Shown here: positions 36,861-46,165 of the stretch, in pieces
Layout: every line of letters begins with the position of its first letter
How positions within the stretch are numbered: position 1 is the first letter of the stretch
Source: Candidatus Mcinerneyibacteriota bacterium
GTDB lineage: Bacteria; Macinerneyibacteriota; Macinerneyibacteria; Macinerneyibacteriales; DSCS01
DNA: 64,000 nt
Reading direction: 5' to 3'
NCBI GenBank assembly: GCA_016937175.1
Contig: JAFGWL010000001.1
Span: forward strand, 1 to 64,000
Notes under the pieces: model-generated
What the model was told of the DNA's origin: nothing
The model's input: the letters and a program-made list of their open reading frames with translations, nothing else
Database searches by the model: none
Program-made: the position numbers and the translations under genes

Positions 36861-37779
36861 AAAAATCCTTTCCGTCTGTAAAAACTGTTTTTGTCTCATG
36901 AAGGTAGCGGGTCAGGAACTTGAGCAGAGAAATAAGGCCCTTGCCTAAAACGAAAGGGGCCAGAAGGAGAAGGAAGATGAGAAAAGAGGTCTTTTGAAAA
37001 GTGACTTTGTGAAAAGCAGCTTTGAAAAGGAGGGCGGTGAAACCTGCTGCGGCCCCGGCAAAGAGGGTTGTCCCGACTGTCAAAAGAAACGGTATGTGGA
37101 AACGTGCCGGCAGGGTCCCGTAGAGGATTTCTCCTGATACTCCGTCCAGAATGAATAGATAGCGTTGGCTCTGAAAGGAGTATTCGGTCACGTGGAGGGG
37201 GTAAAAAAGGAGGGTTGTGTGAAAGTCAAGTCCCGAGCGGAAAAGAGTCTCGTCTGTATCACGGGAAAGGGCCATAAGAGTCTGGTCGGCCCGGGGGAAA
37301 GGCAGGGTGGGAAGAATGATCCGCCCCTCCGCCGGAGGGGTGAGAGAGAAGGGTTTAAGAGACCCGAATCCGTAGAGAGATCTCCCGGAGTCGATCTTCA
37401 AGTTCTCCGGACAAGGAAAGGACGCCGGCCGGGCAGCAGGCAGCACCAAAGAAAGAGGGGAGAGATCCAGCCTCTTCTTCTCCCCGGTAAGCAAAAGGCG
37501 GGCCAGGATCCCCTCTAACTGATAAAAGGGTACATAGTAGAGTTCATGAGAAAGAAAAGAGGAGGGGGATATCCGCTCCCTGAGAAAGGAAGATATCTTT
37601 CGTGCGGCTATCTCAGATGTCAATTTATTGTGAAACCAGATTTCCGGGACCTCTTCCGGATGAGAGGCACGGATGGGCGTTCCGCAATAGGGGCATTCGA
37701 TCTTTTTATTCCATTGATATTCTGACAGTTCGAGGTCTGCGCTGCAGCGGGGACAGCGGATAATATCGATCTGAAGCAA
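36844..37779 (-). CDS. Zinc-ribbon membrane protein A, unknown function
   Basis: 311 residues. The N-terminus has four cysteines (9, 12, 29, 32) in two CxxC pairs, a zinc ribbon. A middle domain of about 180 residues ends in FPLH-like strands and a DGVSGE motif. Two strongly hydrophobic segments follow at the C-terminus (about 225-245 and 260-285). I chose TTG as start: AAAGGAGG lies five bases upstream and the preceding stop is one base away. The DGVSGE module and overall plan match the next gene (37781), so they look like divergent tandem paralogues. No known function recognised. Confidence 0.72.
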   Translation of the reverse strand: MLQIDIIRCPRCSADLELSEYQWNKKIECPYCGTPIRASHPEEVPEIWFHNKLTSEIAARKISSFLRERISPSSFLSHELYYVPFYQLEGILARLLLTGEKKRLDLSPLSLVLPAARPASFPCPENLKIDSGRSLYGFGSLKPFSLTPPAEGRIILPTLPFPRADQTLMALSRDTDETLFRSGLDFHTTLLFYPLHVTEYSFQSQRYLFILDGVSGEILYGTLPARFHIPFLLTVGTTLFAGAAAGFTALLFKAAFHKVTFQKTSFLIFLLLLAPFVLGKGLISLLKFLTRYLHETKTVFTDGKDFYDHAI

Positions 37780-37780
37780 C

Positions 37781-38446
37781 TTAACCTCCTTTAAGGAGCG
37801 CCATCCCAAAGAAAAAAAGAGCGGCAAGAGAGAGCAGCAGGAGAAGAGGAGACTTCATGAGAAAAAAGACTGCTGCAAAGGACGTTAGGATGAGAAAGAG
37901 CAAGACGATACGGTTTTGGCGGACCCGCAGGCGGGAAAGATGATCGGGGAGATCCGCGGTGTAAAGTCCTCCTGTGACGTTGTCGATAAGCATCCTGACG
38001 GGATGTCCTTCCAGGTTTTCCGTGAAGAGGGTGAAGGGAATAAGAAAAAGGGAATGGGGTGATTGCGGTCCTTCAAAATGGAGAGAGGGGGCTTCGCCGG
38101 GTTCCAGGGGGATGACCCGGTCAGCCCGCGGGACATATCCTTTAAGTTCCAAAAAGGATTCTTCTCCGCACGGAGCCCATGCTCCTTCAGGGGTCTTCAT
38201 AAAAGGGATGTTCAGCGTTGACTGGGAGGTGATCGTGAAATCATCCATGGGCAGACCGCGGCCCCTCAAGGCTCCGATCAATGTTTGTTTCGCCCGAAGC
38301 GGAGAAAGTGCGGAAGGTATCTGGAAAAAAAGCAGGGCATCTCCGGGTGTCGGATAGAGGGTATTGTGGCACCAGGGACAGGAGACGGCGGTATGATAAC
38401 GGGTGATCGTGACCGGTGCGCCGCATGCTGGACAGGCTCGTTCCAT
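37781..38446 (-). CDS. Zinc-ribbon membrane protein B, unknown function
   Basis: 221 residues. A zinc ribbon at the extreme N-terminus (Cys 5, 8, 23, 26) is followed by a soluble domain. Its end, LIPFTLFTENLEGHPVRM then LIDNVTGGLYTADLP, corresponds to the matching region of protein A. Two hydrophobic helices (about 176-195 and 199-217) end the protein. The orientation would place the ribbon on the same side as the soluble domain, likely the cytoplasm. It is one base from the HEAT-repeat gene and one base from protein A, so all three are tightly coupled. Confidence 0.75.
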   Translation of the reverse strand: MERACPACGAPVTITRYHTAVSCPWCHNTLYPTPGDALLFFQIPSALSPLRAKQTLIGALRGRGLPMDDFTITSQSTLNIPFMKTPEGAWAPCGEESFLELKGYVPRADRVIPLEPGEAPSLHFEGPQSPHSLFLIPFTLFTENLEGHPVRMLIDNVTGGLYTADLPDHLSRLRVRQNRIVLLFLILTSFAAVFFLMKSPLLLLLSLAALFFFGMALLKGG

Positions 38447-38447
38447 C

Positions 38448-40421
38448 TTATTTATTCAGTTTTTTGACATTTTTGTTGTCACTCTGGCTGATCCGACGTG
38501 AAAAATCCTGGAAAAAGTCGGGTGCTGACTGCTTTAACTGTTCCATGAGAAACTCTTTGAGGCGAAGCACGTGGTCCTCCTTGAAGAGAGTGACAGGGTG
38601 ATCCCATTCCAGGAAAGAAAAGAGTTTTACGGACAGGTCAGGATGAGTCTTGGCTGCAAAGACTGTTTCCCGGATGACTTCTTCGCAGAAGGGAGCAAAA
38701 GAGCTGTTTTTATAAAGATCCTTCATACTGTCAAAGAGGAGCTGCATCCCCTTTTGGTCAGCCACAGCGGAGATCCCGGGGATCATGGCTGTCTTGGTAT
38801 CTGGGAGAGGTTCTTTCCGGATAAGAGCTAGCAGAAGGTTGAAAGCCTGGGGGTGACGGATATTCTTCAGGGCCAGGGACAACTCTTCCCGGACCCGGGG
38901 GTCTTTATGCTCGGTGAGGGGGGCAAAGGCTGAGAGGTCATTGAACGTCCCGATCTCCCCCATGATCTTGATCCCGTTCCTGACGACGTACCATCGGTTG
39001 TCACGAAGCATGCGTTTCAGGAAGGGGACTGCTTTGTCACCGCTTTTGACCAGAATATTGATGATGTTCCGGCGCATATCCTTGTCCTTCTCATCCATCA
39101 GGGAAGTGAGGAGCGGAGTGATGGCCAGTTCGTCGCATTGGAGGAGAAGGGTCTCCACCTGGAAGCGGTCCGGGCTTTTCATCAGTTTTTTGAGTAGTCC
39201 TATGAGTTCAGTCACCACATGAAAAAAATCTTTTTTGCTGAAATGGTCCATGAGCTTCGATTCGATGACAGCAGGGATCCAGGATTTAAGAGAAGTGAGG
39301 TCTTCAAGGGAAACGGCCCGTTTCATGGAAAGGAAGGTCAGCTCGGAGAGAAGGGAAAAACATTGAGGGGTGCATTCCTCCTGATGAGCAGAGATATATC
39401 CGAGGATCACGGAGAAGATGCGGGCGTAACGGGCAAATCCCTCTGAAGGAAGATCCCGGCAGAGGGAAAGGGCTTCTTCCAGAAGGCGGTGTTTGACCTC
39501 TATCCGGATATCGCCGATATTGTATTCAAAAAGCCAGTTAAAGTGCTGGAGGACATCCTCTTTTTTTGAGTCCACGGTATCCTTATAGAGGGCGAATAGA
39601 TCGAGGTGCTCCAGGGTGTCGAGGGGAAGGGCCGCCAGAGTCCCGAAACGTCGGGCCCTTTCATAGGAGTTGAGACGGTTAAAAGGGACAAGCCCGTATT
39701 TTTCTTCCAGATCCTTTTCCATCATCCGGTTGTCAAGAATAGCGGCGATATCTTCCTCGTCTAATTCTACTGTGATGAGACGTTCAGGCTCAGAGGCCGG
39801 AGCTGCCGTCTCCTCCTCTGCTTTTTTTTCCGTCGTTTGGGATCCGAAAGAACCGCCCAATCCCACAAAATGGCCGGTTCCTTCTGTGGCGAGAAGCTCT
39901 CTGCCCGGGAATGCAGCCGGATTGATGGCCTGTGATGACGGGGTTCCTGCACCTCCGGGTCCTCCCGGGCCTGTCCCTCCCCCTGGTCCTGTTCCCGATC
40001 CGCCTCCACCCACCCGAGGCTGATAGAAGATGATCTTGGCGTGATCTACATTGTAGGAGGTCAGGGCCCGGTCGACGTCAGCGAGGTCTTGCCCCCGGGA
40101 ATCCGAAAGGATCTGGATGAAAGCCTCGTATTCCTTAAGAGTGATTCCCTTGAGCAGAGCGATTCCGGAATAGCTTCGTTCGGAGAAAAATTTAAAGAGG
40201 AACTCGGTGACGTGAGGGTTTGAGCGGATGAGTTCTGAGTTGACGAAGGCCGCTTCTCCGCTCATGGTCAAGATCAGGCGGTCTTTCTGCTGAAAGATCT
40301 TGTCAGCAAAAGAAAAATTCCTTTCGATGGCTTTTTTTGTTTCTGGATGAGAAAAAGTATAATAAAGGCCGTTCTGGAGAGCTGTTCCCAGGGAAATGAT
40401 AAAAAACTTATATTCGTTCAC
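38448..40421 (-). CDS. HEAT-repeat protein with Gly/Pro-rich linker
   Basis: 657 residues. An N-terminal helical domain (about 1-135) is followed by a low-complexity Gly/Pro/Thr linker (about 139-165) and a long helical-repeat array. HEAT-type repeats are clearest at about 445-570 (AVPFLKRMLRDNRWYVVRNG, KDPRVREELSLALKNI). Such arrays are protein-protein scaffolds; no catalytic motif is visible. GTG start with GAGGAGCGATT upstream. It lies ten bases after pyk and starts the unit with the two zinc-ribbon proteins, which suggests it may recruit or regulate them (inference). Confidence 0.8.
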   Translation of the reverse strand: MNEYKFFIISLGTALQNGLYYTFSHPETKKAIERNFSFADKIFQQKDRLILTMSGEAAFVNSELIRSNPHVTEFLFKFFSERSYSGIALLKGITLKEYEAFIQILSDSRGQDLADVDRALTSYNVDHAKIIFYQPRVGGGGSGTGPGGGTGPGGPGGAGTPSSQAINPAAFPGRELLATEGTGHFVGLGGSFGSQTTEKKAEEETAAPASEPERLITVELDEEDIAAILDNRMMEKDLEEKYGLVPFNRLNSYERARRFGTLAALPLDTLEHLDLFALYKDTVDSKKEDVLQHFNWLFEYNIGDIRIEVKHRLLEEALSLCRDLPSEGFARYARIFSVILGYISAHQEECTPQCFSLLSELTFLSMKRAVSLEDLTSLKSWIPAVIESKLMDHFSKKDFFHVVTELIGLLKKLMKSPDRFQVETLLLQCDELAITPLLTSLMDEKDKDMRRNIINILVKSGDKAVPFLKRMLRDNRWYVVRNGIKIMGEIGTFNDLSAFAPLTEHKDPRVREELSLALKNIRHPQAFNLLLALIRKEPLPDTKTAMIPGISAVADQKGMQLLFDSMKDLYKNSSFAPFCEEVIRETVFAAKTHPDLSVKLFSFLEWDHPVTLFKEDHVLRLKEFLMEQLKQSAPDFFQDFSRRISQSDNKNVKKLNK

Positions 40422-40430
40422 AATCGCTCC

Positions 40431-41825
40431 TCATATTTCGATTACTTTCATCATATTTGTGGTTCCTTTGACTCCAAGAGGGACCCCCGCGGTGATGACA
40501 AAGATATCTCCCGGGTGGGCGATCCCTTCATGGACCAGGATCTTTCTGGCTTCCTCGATCATTTCATCGGTATTGTCATAAAAACAGGTTGTGATGGTAG
40601 AGGTCCCGAAGACCCCTGCCAGCTTTTTTGAGACATGTGAATTCGGCGTAAAGGAGATAATGGGGATGGGAGGCCTGAATTTTGCAACGCGGAGGGCTGT
40701 GGTTCCCGATGAGGTAAAGCAGATGATTGCCTTGGCCTGGAGGGAGACGGCGGCTTCGATGGAGGCGTAGCTGATGGCATCGCTGATGTTCATCTTATCC
40801 ATAGGGATCTTATCTTTCATGGTCTTGTAGTCGATATCAGCCTCTGTGGTGACAGCCACCTCTATCAGTGTCCGGACGGCTTCAAGCGGATAACGTCCTG
40901 CAGCAGTCTCTCCGGTCAGCATAAGGGCATCTACCGAATCGTAGATCGCGGTAGCGATATCGGTGACCTCGGCACGGGTCGCGCGTGGGTGTTCCCGCAT
41001 GGATTCCAGCATCTGCGTAGCGATGATCACCGGCTTTCCTTTTTTCCGCGCTGCAGCGATGATATTCTTCTGTATGACGGGTATCGCTGTCAGGGGCATC
41101 TGGACTCCGAGGTCGCCACGCGCCACGAGGATCATGTCGGCGGCCTCTGTGATAGCATCGATGTTCTGAGCGGCCATGGGGTGTTCGATCTTGGCGATGA
41201 GGGAGACATGATCCGGGATCATAGCCCGGATCGCTTTAATTTCCTTGTCGCTTTTGATCATGGATGCAGCGATGAGATCCAGCCCCTCCTCAAGGGAAAA
41301 AGCGATATCTCCTTTGTCTTTGTCTGTAAGAAGGGGGAAAGGGATATCGACCCCGGGGAAATGAGCGCTTTTCCCGGGAAGGACGGTTCCCGGATTAAGG
41401 GCTTTGAGGCGGGCCCGGTCGGAAAAGACCTCGGTGATCTCAAGCTCAACATTTCCGTCATCGATCAAAACCCGTACCCCGGGCTTCAACAAATCTTCCA
41501 GATGACTCACGCCGGTCAGGCTGAATTCACCGTCAGAAGAGGGATCTCCTTTAAAGCGGAGCACAAGAAGTTCATTTTTGCTGAAAGAGAGGGGTCCCGG
41601 ACAGGATGTCCGTAATTCGGCGCCCTTGAGGTCGGCCATGATCGGCATCTCAGGGGATAGGTCTTTGATCTTTCTGATCAGCTTGCGGTAGGTGGCATAA
41701 TCGCCGTGGGAGAAATTGATCCGGAAAAGGTCTGTCCCCATGTTGATAAGTTCTCGGAGGATCGACTCGTCATAGGACGCCGGACCCAGCGAGACTATGA
41801 TCTTGGTCTTTCTTTTCGAAAACAT
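40431..41825 (-). CDS. pyk: Pyruvate kinase
   Basis: Last step of glycolysis, phosphoenolpyruvate to pyruvate. 464 residues from the ATG at 41825, which follows GAGGAGG closely; an ATG four codons upstream has no ribosome site. DLFRINFSHG, MADLKGAELRT, AKIEHPMAAQNIDAI and MLTGETAAGRYPLEAV are recognisable. The usual LKGPEIRT reads LKGAELRT, and the region before the catalytic Lys has SMIKSDKEI, mild departures from the consensus. No C-terminal extension is present. A promoter lies at 41851-41879. Confidence 0.93.
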   Translation of the reverse strand: MFSKRKTKIIVSLGPASYDESILRELINMGTDLFRINFSHGDYATYRKLIRKIKDLSPEMPIMADLKGAELRTSCPGPLSFSKNELLVLRFKGDPSSDGEFSLTGVSHLEDLLKPGVRVLIDDGNVELEITEVFSDRARLKALNPGTVLPGKSAHFPGVDIPFPLLTDKDKGDIAFSLEEGLDLIAASMIKSDKEIKAIRAMIPDHVSLIAKIEHPMAAQNIDAITEAADMILVARGDLGVQMPLTAIPVIQKNIIAAARKKGKPVIIATQMLESMREHPRATRAEVTDIATAIYDSVDALMLTGETAAGRYPLEAVRTLIEVAVTTEADIDYKTMKDKIPMDKMNISDAISYASIEAAVSLQAKAIICFTSSGTTALRVAKFRPPIPIISFTPNSHVSKKLAGVFGTSTITTCFYDNTDEMIEEARKILVHEGIAHPGDIFVITAGVPLGVKGTTNMMKVIEI

Positions 41826-41850
41826 AGGCCTCCTCATCAGCTTAATGTTT

Positions 41851-41879
41851 ACTATATCTTATGTGGAGCCAAAATTCAA
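41851..41879 (-). promoter_or_regulatory. Promoter of pyk
   Basis: Minus strand: TTGAAT (41879-41874), 17-base spacer, TATAGT (41856-41851), located between the barrel gene stop and pyk. Confidence 0.75.
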
Positions 41880-41884
41880 GGGCA

Positions 41885-42676
41885 TTAAAAGAAAGCACGG
41901 TACGTGATAGTGACATTCCGGGCGATCTTATTATACTCTTCCCCGATCATGACTCCGTCCTCTGGATCGGTGTTAAAGTTTCCGAAGAGGTTGATCAGGT
42001 GAAAATCAATGATCAATTCGGGGACAAAGGTCCAGCGGGCTCCCAGGTTAAAATATCCCTTACCGTCACCCAGGCAGGTCTCTCCGTTGTCGTTCAGCCC
42101 CAGATCCCATTCAGCCAGAAGCGAAAGCTCTTCGTTAAGCTTTTTTTCTCCTCCGAAAAAGATATTGATGCCGTCTTTTTCTTCAAGGTCGGTTGCTTCG
42201 GTAGTGTAGTTGACCCCGCCGTGAAGGACCATTCCTCCGAAGAGATTCATCTCTTTGCTGGCCACAGCATGGAACCCGCGGGATTTGATCAGATAGCGTT
42301 CCAATCCATCTATATATTTACCCCATCCGATGGAAGAGTAACCCACAGAGAGAGCCGGCATGGCGTATCGCTCCTCAAAAAGGTTATATTTTATAAGGAA
42401 CTCGACTCTGGGATACCAGTCGATCTCTTCATTCCCGATGACATTCTCTCCTCCGTAGGAGACACCCAGCATAAGCCGGTTTGTCAGGGAGACAGCTGCG
42501 TGAGTGCGGAAAGGAGACATTTCAATATGCATCTCATACTGTCCCTTCTGGCCGGTATAAGCCGAGGGAAAGAGAAGGATGTCTGTCCCTGAAGGCGTAT
42601 GAAGAGGCGTAAAAGATTGTGCTCCCGCAGAAAAGACAAGAGCGAAAAGAAGAAGAAGAAGAGTTACAGAACGCAT
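41885..42676 (-). CDS. Outer-membrane beta-barrel-like protein
   Basis: 263 residues. A clear signal peptide with AGA cleavage site (about residue 19) is followed by alternating amphipathic strands such as MLGVSYGG, FLIKYNLF, MVLHGGVNYTTEA and YFNLGARWTF. It ends in Phe (TITYRAFF), the typical BAM-recognition end of outer-membrane proteins. No family recognised; resembles small YjbH- or porin-like barrels in layout only. It lies nine bases after dnaE and is probably on the guaA-dnaE transcript. Confidence 0.75.
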   Translation of the reverse strand: MRSVTLLLLLFALVFSAGAQSFTPLHTPSGTDILLFPSAYTGQKGQYEMHIEMSPFRTHAAVSLTNRLMLGVSYGGENVIGNEEIDWYPRVEFLIKYNLFEERYAMPALSVGYSSIGWGKYIDGLERYLIKSRGFHAVASKEMNLFGGMVLHGGVNYTTEATDLEEKDGINIFFGGEKKLNEELSLLAEWDLGLNDNGETCLGDGKGYFNLGARWTFVPELIIDFHLINLFGNFNTDPEDGVMIGEEYNKIARNVTITYRAFF

Positions 42677-42685
42677 AGGTACCTC

Positions 42686-45600
42686 CTATTTTTTCAGTTC
42701 TATATGGTAACGTTCCCGGCCGATGAGCCGGCGCAGGCTGGTTAAAAAAGCTTCTTCAAGAGAAACGGTATACTGGGAATCGCTGCGTATAATGATCTCC
42801 CGGTCATCATGAAAGACGTGAAAAAGGACGGGAGAGGGCCCGGGAAACTCGAGAAAAAGATTGAGAAGCTTTTCGGAAAGGCCACGAGCGGTTTCCTGCG
42901 ACTGGAGATGCAGGTGGAGGACTTTCGTCCTGCTTTCATAGAGCTCCTCCCGGGACTGGATTTCATCGATACGTATTTTCAAAGATTTTTTTTCCGTGTT
43001 GTCTTCAGAGTCCGTCTCAAACTCGTCGATGATGATGCGGCCGGTGATAAAAAGAAGTTTTTCCTCTTCGAACAGGCCGGCATACTTTTCGGCTGTTCCG
43101 TTAAAGGCTATGAAGGGGATCTCGGCGGTCATGTCTTCGAAGGTGCCGGTCACATATTTTTTCCCCTCTTTAGAAAGGCGCCGGGATATGGCACTGAAGA
43201 TCCCTCCCAGGGTGAAGGACCGGGAGTTGAGCTCGGAAACCGGGAGCTGAAAAAGTGTGCGGACATCGGTGTCGCTCAGCCGGGCGATAAGGCCGGTATA
43301 ATCTTCAAGCATGTGGCCGCTGAAATAGACTCCCAATGCCTCTTTTTCATGTCTGTATTTATCCCAATTTCTCCACTCTTCCATCTCAGGAAGATGGATC
43401 TCATCGACTTCATCGGATTCCTCAAAAAGGGAGACCAGGCCCCTGGCTTTATTCTCCTGGATCTTTCTGCCCACCTCCATAAGATGGTCAAGTTCCACCC
43501 AGAGGGTTCTCCGGTTGCTCCCCAGGGAATCGAGGGCTCCGCTGTAAATAAGGTATTCCAAAACCTTTCTGTTGACCTGCCGGTAATCGATGCGTTTGAA
43601 AAAATCGGATACAGACTGAAAAGGGCCGTTCTTCTGCCTCTCTTCCACAATAGACTCGATGGCGGCCCGGCCGACATTTTTTATGGATCCCAAGGCGTAA
43701 CGGATAGAGTCGCCTTCGGGAGTAAAGTCTGCAAAACCGGTATTGATATCCGGGGGAAGGACCTGGATCCCCAGTTCACGGCACTCTTTAATCCCGAGGT
43801 CGATCCGTTCGGCGTTTCCGGAATCATTGGTGAGCTGGGCAGCCAGATACTCCTGAGGGTAATGGGCTTTGAGGTAAGCGGTCTGAAAAGCCACATAGGC
43901 GTAACAGGCCGAATGGGATTTGTTGAAGCCATACTCGCCGAAACGTTCGATATAGCTCCAGAGCTCTTCCACGGTTTTGGGGTCGTGTCCCTTTTTGACT
44001 GCTCCCTGGATGAATTTTTTCCCCATCTCTTCTATGAGGGCCTGTTTCTTTTTAGCCATGGCTTTACGGAGGCTGTCGGCTTCCCCCATGGTAAATCCGG
44101 CGATGAGATTGGAGAGCCGCATGACCTGTTCCTGATAGACGATGACTCCATAGGTCTCGTCCAGGACTTCAGCCATGGGTTCAAAAAGGTAACGGACTTG
44201 TTCACGGCCGTTTTTACGCATGATATAGGTGTCGATATTGCTCATAGGCCCGGGACGGTAAAGGGCGTTCATGGCGATGAGGTCTTCCAGACGTTCTGGT
44301 TTTAGCTTTTTCAGGTATTCCCGCATGCCTGAACTTTCAAATTGGAAGATCCCGAAGGTCTTTCCCTCTCCCAGCATCTGGAAGACAGCGCGGTCATCCA
44401 GGTCTAACTTATTGATATCCACGTCGATTCCCCGGGTCTCTTTGATCCGGCGGACAGCATCAGCGATGATGGACAAGTTCTTGAGTCCCAAAAAGTCGAT
44501 TTTTAGAAGGCCTATCCGGTCGGCATCCACCATATCGAACTGTGTGGTAATATTGTCGTCTTTATCCTTATAAAGGGGGACGATGTTTTCCAGGGCGTCC
44601 CGGGCGATGACCACTCCTGCAGCATGTTTGGAGACGTGCCGCGAAAGCCCTTCCAGACGGACGGCGATGGCGTATACTTTCTGATATTCATCATCTTCTT
44701 CGATAAGTTTTTTGAGGTCCTGGTCGTTTCGGACAGAATCCTCCAGGCTCCTTGCCTGAAGGGGGATCATTTTGGCCAGCTTATCGATCTTGGAGAGGTT
44801 GACATTGAGGACGCGCCCCACATCGCGGATGACCGCCCGTGCTTTCATCGTCCCGAAAGTCGCAATCTGGCAGACCTTTTCCTTTCCATATTTTTCTGTC
44901 ACATAGTCGATGACTTCCTGACGTCCCACGTCGGCAATATCTACATCGATATCCGGCATGCTGACCCGCTCAGGGTTAAGGAAGCGCTCAAAGAGGAGAT
45001 CATACTTCAGAGGATCCAGGCCGGTGATCCCGAGAGTATAGGAGATGATGCTGCCTGCGGCGGAGCCTCGACCGGGGCCCACGGGGATATCGTGGTCTTT
45101 GGCGTATTGGATGAAGTCCCGGACAATGAGAAAGTAGCTGGAGTAGCCCATATCGCGGATAATGCCCAGCTCGTAATCGAGCCTTTTCTGGATCTCGGGT
45201 GTGATGACGGGGTAACGGGCCCGGGCGCCTTCATAACAGAGCTCCTTCAAGTAGGTATCAGGGTCATGTCCTTCGGGGACTTCAAAATGAGGGAAATGGG
45301 TGTTGCCGTCGTGGTCGAGCTCGTCTTCAAGCGCGTAGTGGCACATGTCACTGATATAAAGTGTGTTGGAAAGAGCTTCGGGGATATAGGAAAAGAGGGT
45401 TGACATCTCCTCATAATCTTTCAAATAAAAAGCGTTCCGGGGGAAAGAGAGCCGCTCCTCTTTGGGGTCATCGAAGGTCTTCTTCGTCTGGAGGCAGAGG
45501 AGGGCGTCATGGGCCTCGTAATCCTCTTTTAAAAGATAATGTGTGTCATTGGTGGCGGCCACAGGGATATCCAGGCGGGTAGCCAGTGAGATGAGTTCGG

Positions 45601-46153
45601 GCAGGACCTCCTTTTCTTCAGGGATCCCATGGTCCTGGAGCTCTATGAAAAAGCCGTCTTGGAAGAGTTCTTTGTAAAAGGAAGCCCGGGCCTCGGCCCC
45701 TGCCCGGTCTCCGGCAAGAAGCCTCTGGGGGATCTCTCCCTGGAGACAGGCGGACATGGCCAGGAGGCCTGATGCATGGTCTCTCAGAAGTTCATGGTCA
45801 ATCCGCGGTTTATAATAGAACCCCTCGATGTATGAGCGGGAGACCATTTTAATAAGGTTTTTATATCCTTCTTTTGACTTGACCAGAAGGATGAGGTGAT
45901 AGTGTTTGCTTCGGTCCCGGGACTTTCTCTTTTCGGTGATATAGACTTCGCAGCCGAGGATAGGCTTAATGCCTTTTTTTTTCATGGCATCTACGAATTT
46001 GACAGCTCCGAAAAGATTGCCGTGGTCTGTCAGGGCAAATGAGTACATACCCAGCTCCTGCAAACGGTCAGCGAGCTGGTCGAATTTCATCGCTCCGTCT
46101 AAAAGGCTGAATTCCGAATGGTTATGAAGGTGGACAAAGGGGGTCTGAGCCAT
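42686..46153 (-). CDS. dnaE: DNA polymerase III alpha subunit
   Basis: Replicative polymerase catalytic subunit. 1155 residues, standard for DnaE. The PHP domain begins FVHLHNHSEFSLLDG. The polymerase core has GPGRGSAAGSIISY and the acidic PDIDVDIADVGR. YGFNKSHSACYAYVAFQTAYLK is the conserved fingers region. An OB-fold lies near the C-terminus. No obvious ribosome site precedes the ATG, which starts 12 bases after the guaA stop, so reinitiation is likely. Confidence 0.97.
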   Translation of the reverse strand: MAQTPFVHLHNHSEFSLLDGAMKFDQLADRLQELGMYSFALTDHGNLFGAVKFVDAMKKKGIKPILGCEVYITEKRKSRDRSKHYHLILLVKSKEGYKNLIKMVSRSYIEGFYYKPRIDHELLRDHASGLLAMSACLQGEIPQRLLAGDRAGAEARASFYKELFQDGFFIELQDHGIPEEKEVLPELISLATRLDIPVAATNDTHYLLKEDYEAHDALLCLQTKKTFDDPKEERLSFPRNAFYLKDYEEMSTLFSYIPEALSNTLYISDMCHYALEDELDHDGNTHFPHFEVPEGHDPDTYLKELCYEGARARYPVITPEIQKRLDYELGIIRDMGYSSYFLIVRDFIQYAKDHDIPVGPGRGSAAGSIISYTLGITGLDPLKYDLLFERFLNPERVSMPDIDVDIADVGRQEVIDYVTEKYGKEKVCQIATFGTMKARAVIRDVGRVLNVNLSKIDKLAKMIPLQARSLEDSVRNDQDLKKLIEEDDEYQKVYAIAVRLEGLSRHVSKHAAGVVIARDALENIVPLYKDKDDNITTQFDMVDADRIGLLKIDFLGLKNLSIIADAVRRIKETRGIDVDINKLDLDDRAVFQMLGEGKTFGIFQFESSGMREYLKKLKPERLEDLIAMNALYRPGPMSNIDTYIMRKNGREQVRYLFEPMAEVLDETYGVIVYQEQVMRLSNLIAGFTMGEADSLRKAMAKKKQALIEEMGKKFIQGAVKKGHDPKTVEELWSYIERFGEYGFNKSHSACYAYVAFQTAYLKAHYPQEYLAAQLTNDSGNAERIDLGIKECRELGIQVLPPDINTGFADFTPEGDSIRYALGSIKNVGRAAIESIVEERQKNGPFQSVSDFFKRIDYRQVNRKVLEYLIYSGALDSLGSNRRTLWVELDHLMEVGRKIQENKARGLVSLFEESDEVDEIHLPEMEEWRNWDKYRHEKEALGVYFSGHMLEDYTGLIARLSDTDVRTLFQLPVSELNSRSFTLGGIFSAISRRLSKEGKKYVTGTFEDMTAEIPFIAFNGTAEKYAGLFEEEKLLFITGRIIIDEFETDSEDNTEKKSLKIRIDEIQSREELYESRTKVLHLHLQSQETARGLSEKLLNLFLEFPGPSPVLFHVFHDDREIIIRSDSQYTVSLEEAFLTSLRRLIGRERYHIELKK

Positions 46154-46165
46154 ATAAAGAAGAGA

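Noticed and set aside
42809-44305. 498-codon frame opposite dnaE
   Set aside because: Lies wholly antisense to conserved polymerase motifs and shows no domain; a shadow of biased codon use. Similar antisense frames opposite purL, thrS and priA were rejected for the same reason.
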